Below the pieces are notes generated by a model that saw only the letters and a list, made by a program, of their open reading frames with translations, was not told the origin of the DNA and did no database searches. From NCBI GenBank assembly GCA_029891345.1, contig CM056997.1, positions 220,782,172-220,846,171 of the forward strand: DNA of 64,000 bases, read 5' to 3'. Source of the DNA: Dryococelus australis (taxonomy: Eukaryota > Arthropoda > Insecta > Phasmatodea > Phasmatidae). Positions 56,950-64,000 of this stretch are shown in pieces. A program made the translations under genes and the position numbers. Position 1 is the first letter of the stretch; every line of letters begins with the position of its first letter.

Positions 56950-57665
56950 TATATATATGGAGAATTGAACCTGCGATACCTTATTTTCAAGTCTAGTGCA
57001 CTGACTCCACCAACATCAGGACACATAATTTATTTCCTATAGAATATATGTACGTGTTGTCAAATGTGGTGGTGTAATTGCCATGTTGCTTTCTTGGTCG
57101 GTAATGTATACCGTGCATGGAAAGGTGGGATCGTCATTGTGGTATGTGCTTATATTCAGTTTACATCGATAGCTATGATCGCGATCTGTGTATGTGTATG
57201 ATACCTCCTTACTCATCATGGCTAATTTGTTTCATAATGACCTTATAGTTCTAGCATTGTAAATTATGTTTCCCTTCCACGACAAATGGTTGCTGTTGTT
57301 TCGTATGCGCTTAAGGTTCCGGAACTAGGTACTGAATTGCTCTAGTAACTGGCCTCCCAGAGTGGGAGACCAGTTGAGTTCACATTCCTTTACTAGAGCA
57401 ATTCAGTACCTAGTTTCATAACCTTAAGCACATACGAAACAACAGCAACCATGTAAATTGAATGAAAGCACAGACCACAATGACAGTCCCACCTTTCTGT
57501 GCATGGTATACATGACTGACCAAGAAAGCAACATGGCAATTACACCACCACACTTGACATAACGTACATACAATCTATAGGAATTAAATTATGTGCCCTG
57601 ATGTTAGTGGAGTCAGTGTAGCAGAACTGAAAATAAGTTATCGCAAGTTCATTTCTCCACAGAGA
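56950..57665. repeat. imperfect palindrome at the edge of the zinc-finger cluster
   Basis: Sequence from about 56,985 to 57,150 and 57,290-57,365 is repeated in inverse orientation at 57,366-57,625, for example TGGCATTGCC-type blocks around CAAGAAAGCAACATGGCAAT and TACTAGAGCAATTCAGTACC. The centre near 57,365 can fold as a hairpin (GCAATTCAGTACCTAG on both sides). The left arm has about 130 extra bases at 57,190-57,290. The left arm recurs directly at 63,770-64,000. Confidence 0.85.
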
Positions 57666-59765
57666 GAGATAGTTCAATCATTTCACAGGTAATGCACACC
57701 TATATGAAAGTATTCGATGCATGTTCACCCACAGTGAATAGACAATCGTTCATCATGGGGAACCAAGGCCCCAGTGGCAAATATCATGACGAGCCATTAT
57801 CTACAATATCTAACCATACAATGCGGGCGAAATAAGTGTATGTCTTGCATACATGCACCAAGGAGTGTTCGAATGAAGAAGCTTGTGTAAGATGTACTAG
57901 AATTTAAGAAGCCAACTTCACAGCCAGCAGTCGAGACAAACCGACATAGAAAACGCAGTGTCCATAATTACAGACCCTTTGTCTTCAACCTGCACCTGTG
58001 TACCGAACCCTCGCAAATTCAGATAGTCATATGCTGTATTCAGTTCCCTACCTGCACTCGGACCTACAATGCATGTAATCACAGACATTTTCCATCCAGC
58101 AACCATTCACCACACAGCCAGCATGGCATCTTCAGCCCTGCCATTCCACTATGAGCACTGCGAACTTGTGTTCACACATAGTGATGAGTATAACACGACA
58201 AGTCTCGAAATCAGTCCGTACAGACTCTATTTGCTCTCACCAGCCGTCTTTCTCCAATCGTCCGCTAAAGTGTATGAAAGGAAAAATAGTTATAAATAAA
58301 ATAGCTATGTGTGTGTGTTAAGTATCAGGCACATCGAGCAATGAACCAACAAATAAAATACAGCCTGCCAGTCAAAGGCAACAAGCAGGACACACTGTGA
58401 AAACCCACTGCATGAACCATCATGTAGTGATAATCACACTTCGTCATCAAGCATGATGGAAGCAGACTGTTAATTTCACCTACAGATGGAATCACCAGTA
58501 GATGACTAACACCAATGGTGTCATCAACAGCAAAGTGCCCTGAGAAGCATTATGGTATTAATATTACCAGTATAGAAATACCTTTAATAAATGTTTTTCT
58601 GTACGATTTCGTCTGCAGTGATAGCCTGTCTAAAGAATACCTTCTTGCACAACACAAAATATGTCTACAAACACCTACCTGCAACCATACGAAGAGATTC
58701 TTGGCTGTCAAGGTAGTGTTACCATTACAGACACGCCAAGAGCACGTGTAAGACACAATGGGAGCAAGTGGCAAATCATAATGGAAAGATGAACGAATGT
58801 AAGGAAGTTGGGAGGACAAAGTCGCACAGTGAGTGACTGGATAAGGTTACCAACCCTTATGTTTGTACCGCGTGCAGCCATCTACTGAGGCAATGCAAAC
58901 TAACATGTAGTGCGAACAGTATCTAAGAGAACATCATGTAAACATAGATGACATTTCATCGGCGAGTGGAAAGCACATCGTAACATCTACATTAAACTTC
59001 TATGGCCGTGTACTCTGATACAATGGTTGAAGACTTACCAGCTGTGTCACCAGCATCGCCAACAGCATTACGATATCAATGTTACTTTTGTGGAAATATT
59101 TTTAATACAAGTCATATTACACGTCTGCATGAACGCTACCATTGCATGTTCAGCCCAGCATACACTTGTGCCCCTGTGTTAACAAGACATGCAACAACCA
59201 GGCATGTCGTTCACTGTGAGTGCAGCAAGACATTCCCTAACTGCTCCAGTGCCAAACATCATGAAGCTGAAGAGTCGCTGCGAGCATTAATATATAAATG
59301 TGTGCAAATACATTTTAAGTGTATTGATAATGCACGATGACATTAAAGATACCATTGCTTGTTCAACCCAACATACAAGACTTTCCACTGTGATAAGTAC
59401 GATGCAGTGTTTACCCATAGTGATAACCTGTATAGACATAACAAGAAGTCAAAGAAAATGTTTGTCGTTCGTTAGGAAGCGACTGCAATTATTTCGGCAA
59501 GAGATTCGCTAACCCCACCAGTGCCAAATGTCATAAAGACATTAACTGCCCATTTTCATTCGACTACAAGAGCTGCATATGTATTAACTGCAATGCTGTA
59601 TATGTGATTATGTGTCCCTTGATTCCTCACAGCAGCAATTACTAGTATGAGGACTATGTTGAAAATGTAAGATGAATGGACATAAAGAAGTTGAGAGGTC
59701 CAATTGACAACTTTGCAGGCTAGACAGTGAACGATCGGATAATGTATCATATTTCAGTCCATCAG
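57666..59765 (+). pseudogene. C2H2 zinc-finger gene relic, plus arm of inverted duplication
   Basis: Along the plus strand: a degenerate finger (ALPFHYEHCELVFTHSDEY, about 58,130), an ORF at 58,515-58,751 containing VCSDSLSKEYLLAQHKICL, then after a Ser/Pro linker a clear finger RYQCYFCGNIFNTSHITRLH (59,060-59,130) and further Cys/His pairs (VHCECSKTFPNCSSAKHHE). Next come FHCDKYDAVFTHSDNLYRHN, a frameshift and CICINCNAVYV. C2H2 proteins of this type bind DNA. Stops and frameshifts between modules, and missing second cysteines, mark it as broken or as separate exons. The whole stretch is mirrored at 61,900-63,780. Confidence 0.7.
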
Positions 59766-59775
59766 TCGCTTGTGC

Positions 59776-60080
59776 AATACGTGATGATTGGTAGGTGATT
59801 ATAACTATTTTATATCATTATCACTATGTAGCAGTGCCATAGTCTCTTGCATGGCCCCTGGTTTAAATATATCCCTTTACAAGTCATGTAATGTGTGTTT
59901 TCAGATGCATGGTCTTGTCTAGCAACGACCGATGCGAAGTATAGTGCTTGTCACTTTTGCAATACGTGTTGGTTGTTAGGTGATTATAATTATTGTATAT
60001 CTCATCATCAATATGTAGCAGTGCTGTGTCTCTTGCATGACTACTGAGTTAAATGTATGTCTTTACAAGACATGTAAAGT
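59776..60080 (+). repeat. ~180-bp spaced duplication downstream of the plus arm
   Basis: AGGTGATTATAAYTATTKTAT, ATGTAGCAGTGC, CTCTTGCATG and CTTTACAAGWCATGTAAWGTGTG appear at 59,790-59,900 and again at 59,965-60,080. Confidence 0.75.
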
Positions 60081-60399
60081 GTGTCTTCAAATTATCAATA
60101 CTTGTAAATAGTGTACTGTATGCATGAGTAAGTATTTTGCATCCTGTATGTCGGAATTCGGTCATGTGATTCGACATGAGTGCTCCTAGCAATCGTCATC
60201 GATAATGGAATAACGAGGTTGATGTTCCCCTCTGACAGGAGTAACGAAGATGGTTGAAGACCTCCGTGACCCTAACTGACGATGGTCGTACACTCTAGCG
60301 ATCAACTGGAGAAACTAAGATGGCGAGAGCATCTGTGTGTGTATTGATAAAACAGTCGCTTGTAGGGAGATGAGTTCGAGACTTGACACTACACAAAAT

Positions 60400-60835
60400 A
60401 TATTAATTCTCTTTTATATTCAGATTATCGCAGTGGGTAATCATAGCATCGCAGTTGTCACAATGGAGCACCTTGTATACTGGGCTGAACAAGCAATGGC
60501 TACTTTCGTGAAGATGTGCATGACTACTTTTACAAAATGTATTTCCAAAGTAGTAACATTGATTATGAAATGCCTGTAGTGGCTCCACAGGACCTCTTGC
60601 TGTTGACGATGATGACGGTGTTACAGATAGCAAGTTTTTAACCATTCATTCCATCTTCATATTGTAGCAGAGTATACGATCGCAGCGGTAACATTGATAC
60701 CGCACTGCTTGTAGCAACTCTTCAGGGCTTCTTGCTGTTGCTGATGCTGACGGTGTTACAGATGGCGAGTCTTCAACCAATGATGTCATCTTCATATTGT
60801 AGCAAAGTACACGATCGTACTAGATGAATGTAGTC
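60400..60835 (-). pseudogene. two zinc-finger linker-plus-finger starts
   Basis: The minus strand has a Ser/Thr/Pro linker (LSVTPSSSSTARGPVEPL) followed by a finger-like FHNQCYYFGNTFCKSSHAH, with the second cysteine replaced by Phe. A VLHCDNCDAMITHCDNL segment follows. Upstream (60,660-60,830) the linker and RYQCY start are duplicated. Related units lie at 61,060-61,720. Confidence 0.65.
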
Positions 60836-61059
60836 ATAACAGTTTGCTTACCACCACCGTGCTTGCTGGTGGAATGACATCTGTTTTACATTATTATTGC
60901 TTTATACTATTCATACTGCATACTAGTTTGCGTTGCCCATTTTGGGCTGTCTCAGTAGATGACAGCATGGTTGTTGCTGGACTGAATAATGTTACCCTAT
61001 CCAGTTGTTCGATGTATAGCCTGCGAAGTTGACAATTCGACCTCCCAACTTCTCTACGT

Positions 61060-61720
61060 TCGTTCATCTTACAGACTCAACTTAGTCTTTATTTGAGCAA
61101 CTCCTGCTGTGAGTATACTAGGAAATCATATTCACATATACCGCACAGCAGTTAACACATGGGTAGATCTTGTAGATGGTGGCAAATGGACAGTGACTCT
61201 CTTCGTGACATCTGGCACTGGTGTGCTTAGCGAATGTTTTGCCGCAATACTTGCACTCACTTCCCTATGAACGGCGAACTTTTCCTTTACACTTCTTGTT
61301 ATGTCTATACAGGTTACTGCTGCGGGTAAGCACTACAACACAGTTATCACAGTAGAACACCTTGTATGTTGTGGTGAACAAGCAATGACTACTTGCATGT
61401 CGACATGCATTACAGCATTTGCTAAAAGTATTTCCACAGTAGTAACATTCATAATGTTATGCTTGCAGCGACTCTTCAGGGCCCATAGCTGATGTCGATG
61501 CTGCTGGTGTTATAGAGGGTAAGTCTTCAACCAATGATTCCATCTTGATATGGTAGCAGAATATGCGATCAATGTGGTAACATGGATACCGTAAAGCTTG
61601 CAGCCACTCGTCAGGGTCCCTTGCTGTTGACGATATTATCTGTGTTACAGGTGACAAGGTTTTAACAATTGAATCCGTCTTCATGTTGTAGCAGAGTACA
61701 CGATCGTAGTAGATGAATGT
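61060..61720 (-). pseudogene. C2H2 zinc-finger gene relic with four finger modules
   Basis: The best-preserved array, on the minus strand at 61,490-61,130: HYECYYCGNTFSKCCNACRH, FYCDNCVVVLTRSSNLYRHN, CKYCGKTFAKHTSARCHEE and a partial YPCVNCCAVYVN. They have CX2C-X12-H type spacing, with one in-frame stop between linker and finger 1 and one between fingers 2 and 3. Before it (61,720-61,490) two linker modules are repeated (SITPAASTSAMGPEESLQA and SPVTQIISSTARDPDEWLQA). It probably bound DNA when intact. Confidence 0.75.
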
Positions 61721-61849
61721 AGTTGAAACAATCAGCTTTCCACCACACTCGCCGACAAACTGATGCTTGTTTTACATTATGTATGCCTGTATACTGTTCA
61801 TAGTGTATGCTAGTTTGCATTCCTCGTCTTGGGTTGTCTCGGTAGATGA

Positions 61850-63385
61850 CTGCTGGCTGCATGATGCATATGTCGGCATTGTTGTTGGAGTGTATTATGT
61901 TACCTTATCCGATCGTTTACTGCCCAGCTTGGGAAGTTGTCAATTCGACCTCTCAACTTCTTTACTTCCATTCGTCTAACATGTTCAACATATTCTTCAT
62001 TCGAGTAATTTCTGCTGTGAGCAATCAAGGCACACTTATTCGCATACACAGTATTGCAAATAATACATGTATAGGTCTTGTAGTCCATTGCAAATGGCAT
62101 TTGGCACAGGTATGATTAGCGAATATCTTGCCAAAATACTTGTAGTTGCTTCCTGATGAACGACGAACATTTGCTTTGTACCTCTTGTTATGTCTATACA
62201 GGTTATCACTATGGGCAAACACTGCATTATAGTTATCACAGTAGAACACTTTGTACTACACCTTGTACTAAAAGTATTTCTACAATAATTACATTATTAT
62301 CGTAATGCTGTTGGCGATGCTGGTGACACAGTTTGTAAGTCTTCAACCATTGTAGCGGAGTACAGGTTCGTAGAAGATTAATGTAGACGTAGCGATCTGC
62401 TTTGCACTCACCTATGAAATTTCATCAATATTTACATGATGTTCTCTTAGATACTGTTCATACTACATGCTAGTTTGCATTGTCTCAGTAGATGGCTGTG
62501 TGTGGTGCAAACATAAGCATGGTTGGTTACCTTATCCAGTTGATCACTGTGCGACTTTTTCATCCCAACTTCTTTACACTCGTTCAGCTTTCCATGTTGC
62601 TTTGCTGCTCGCTCCCATTGTGTCTTACACCAGCTCTTGATGTATGTCAGTGAACGTAGCACTACCTTGACAGCCAGGAGTCTCTTCATACTGTTGCAGG
62701 TAAGTGTTTGTAGACAGATTTTGTGTTGTGCAAGAAGGTATTCTTTAGACAGGCTATCACTGCAGACGACATCGTAGAAAAAAGAATTTATTAAAGGTAT
62801 TTCCATACTGGTATAATTGATACCGTAATGCTTGTCAGGGCACTTTGCTGTTGATGATACCATTGGTGTTAGTCTTCTACAGGTGATTCCATCTGTAGGT
62901 GAATGCAAAGGTCTACTTCCCACCATGCTCGATGACGAAGTGTGATTATTGCTACATTATGGTTCGTTTGTAGTGGGATGTCGCAGTGTGGCCTGCTTGT
63001 TACCTGTGACTGGCAGACTGTATTTTTTTGTTGGTTAATTGTGTGATGTATTCAATACTTAAAACTATGACTTGCAGGCTGTAAGCATTTTCTTTTTGGG
63101 TGATTGCATGATGTGCTCGATACTGAACTCTAACACACACAGCCAATTTGTTTATAACTATTCTTCCATTCGTATACTCTAGCGGACAATTGGAGATACT
63201 CGGCTGGTGAGAGAAAGCAGCTCTCTTTAGGGACCTCAGTTCGAGACTTGTCGCACTATACACATTATAGCTGTGGGTACACACAACATCACAGTTTTTA
63301 TAGTGGAATGGCTGGGATGAACAAGCAGTGCTGGCTGCCTGGCACATGGTTGCTGGATGGAAACTGTCTCTGATTACGTGCATTG
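61850..63385 (-). pseudogene. C2H2 zinc-finger gene relic, minus arm of inverted duplication
   Basis: Mirror of 57,666-59,765. On the minus strand: FHYKNCDVVCTHSYNVY (about 63,300), then a 159-residue ORF at 62,447-62,926 that contains VCSDSLSKEYLLAQHKICL. Finger pieces follow: FYCDNYNAVFAHSDNLYRHN, a YFGKIFANHTCAKCH segment and YTCIICNTVYANKCALIAH, then LRGRIDNFPSWAVNDRIR, whose counterpart is at about 59,690-59,745. The 159-residue ORF is longer than its plus-arm homologue because that copy has a stop after about 78 residues. Confidence 0.7.
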
Positions 63386-63479
63386 AAGGTCCGAGTGCAG
63401 GTAGGGAACTGAAGACAGTGTATGACGGCCTGTAATTGCGAGGGCTTGGTACACGAAGTGCACATCAGAGACAGAGTGT

Positions 63480-64000
63480 AATTACAGACACTATCTCAGA
63501 CTGTCTGGACTGCTAGCTGTGAAGTTGACATCTTAACTTCTGGTACATCTTACACAATGATCTTCATTCGAACACTTCTTGGTGTATGCATGCAAGGCAT
63601 ACACTTATTTCGCCCACACTGTTTGGTTAGATATTATAGATTATGGCTCTTCATGACATTTGGCAGTGGGACCTTGCTTCCCCCTGATGAACGATTGTCT
63701 ATTCACTGTGGGCGAACGTGCAATGACTACTTTCATGTCGGCGGGCATTACCTGTGAATTGATTGAACTCTCTCTCTATGGATAATTGTACCTTCGATAC
63801 CTTATTTTCAAGTCTGGTGCACTGACTCACCCAACATCAGGGCATGTAATTTATTTCCTATAGAATGTATGTATGTGTTATCAAGTGTGGTGGTGTAATT
63901 GCCATGTTGCTTTCTTGGTCGGTAATTTTTACCATGCATGGAAAGTCAGGGCCATCATTGTGGTCTGTGCTTTCATTCAGTTTACATCGATAGCTACACT
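63480..64000 (-). repeat. outer part of the inverted duplication, running to the window edge
   Basis: 63,480-63,780 is the inverse of 57,660-57,940 (shared CATTCGAACACTTCTTGGTG and its complement, and TGATGAACGATTGTCTATTC). 63,780-64,000 is the inverse of 57,440-57,660 and the direct match of 56,955-57,180. The unit continues beyond the window. Confidence 0.85.

Overview
This is non-coding, repeat-dense DNA from an animal nuclear genome, most likely an arthropod and probably an insect. The window is AT-rich, lacks any intact long open reading frame, and contains decayed eukaryotic transposons (piggyBac, PIF/Harbinger, Tc1/mariner, Ty3/gypsy), tRNA-derived SINEs, many minisatellites, poly-G and poly-T tracts, and broken C2H2 zinc-finger genes. 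I see no operons, rRNA genes, complete tRNAs or CRISPR arrays. The species cannot be fixed from the sequence alone.

Layout. 1-8 kb: unassigned AT-rich DNA with a small array of tRNA B-box-like motifs, a SINE, a 273-bp MITE and a dispersed repeat that recurs near 23.5-24.5 kb. 8.0-12.6 kb: a PIF/Harbinger transposase relic split by a 3.78-kb piggyBac element. The insertion is at TTAA, with a duplicated TTAA and matching 13-bp terminal inverted repeats. The piggyBac transposase is itself broken by a SINE and by a six-copy, 106-bp tandem expansion of its own coding sequence. 16.05-22.5 kb: a Ty3/gypsy pol relic (protease, reverse transcriptase, RNase H, integrase) followed by a long repeat whose position fits a 3' LTR and which carries about 14 copies of a 50-bp minisatellite. 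22.5-30.7 kb: dispersed repeat, SINEs, a Tc1/mariner relic, an (AT)n tract and a gag relic on the minus strand. 30.76-34.62 kb: the inverted copy of the putative LTR, here with about 44 copies of the 50-bp unit. 36-38.6 kb: two inverted fragments of a C2H2 zinc-finger gene family. 39-49.2 kb: unrelated tandem arrays with periods of 39, 143, about 84, 29 and 48 bp, plus SINEs. 53.5-56 kb: degenerate short repeats and a roughly 117-bp AT-rich satellite-like array. 56.3-64 kb: a zinc-finger pseudogene cluster arranged as a large imperfect inverted duplication.

How it fits together. There is no pathway here. The region is a nest of selfish elements and recombination-prone repeats. The most interesting themes are (i) an LTR family that appears to carry a minisatellite inside its LTR, so the two copies differ by about 1.5 kb through array size; (ii) nested DNA transposons with a tandem expansion inside a transposase gene; (iii) a seven-copy SINE family with clear pol III A and B boxes; and (iv) inverted clusters of degenerate zinc-finger modules. 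All homology calls come from reading motifs by eye. No search or alignment was run.
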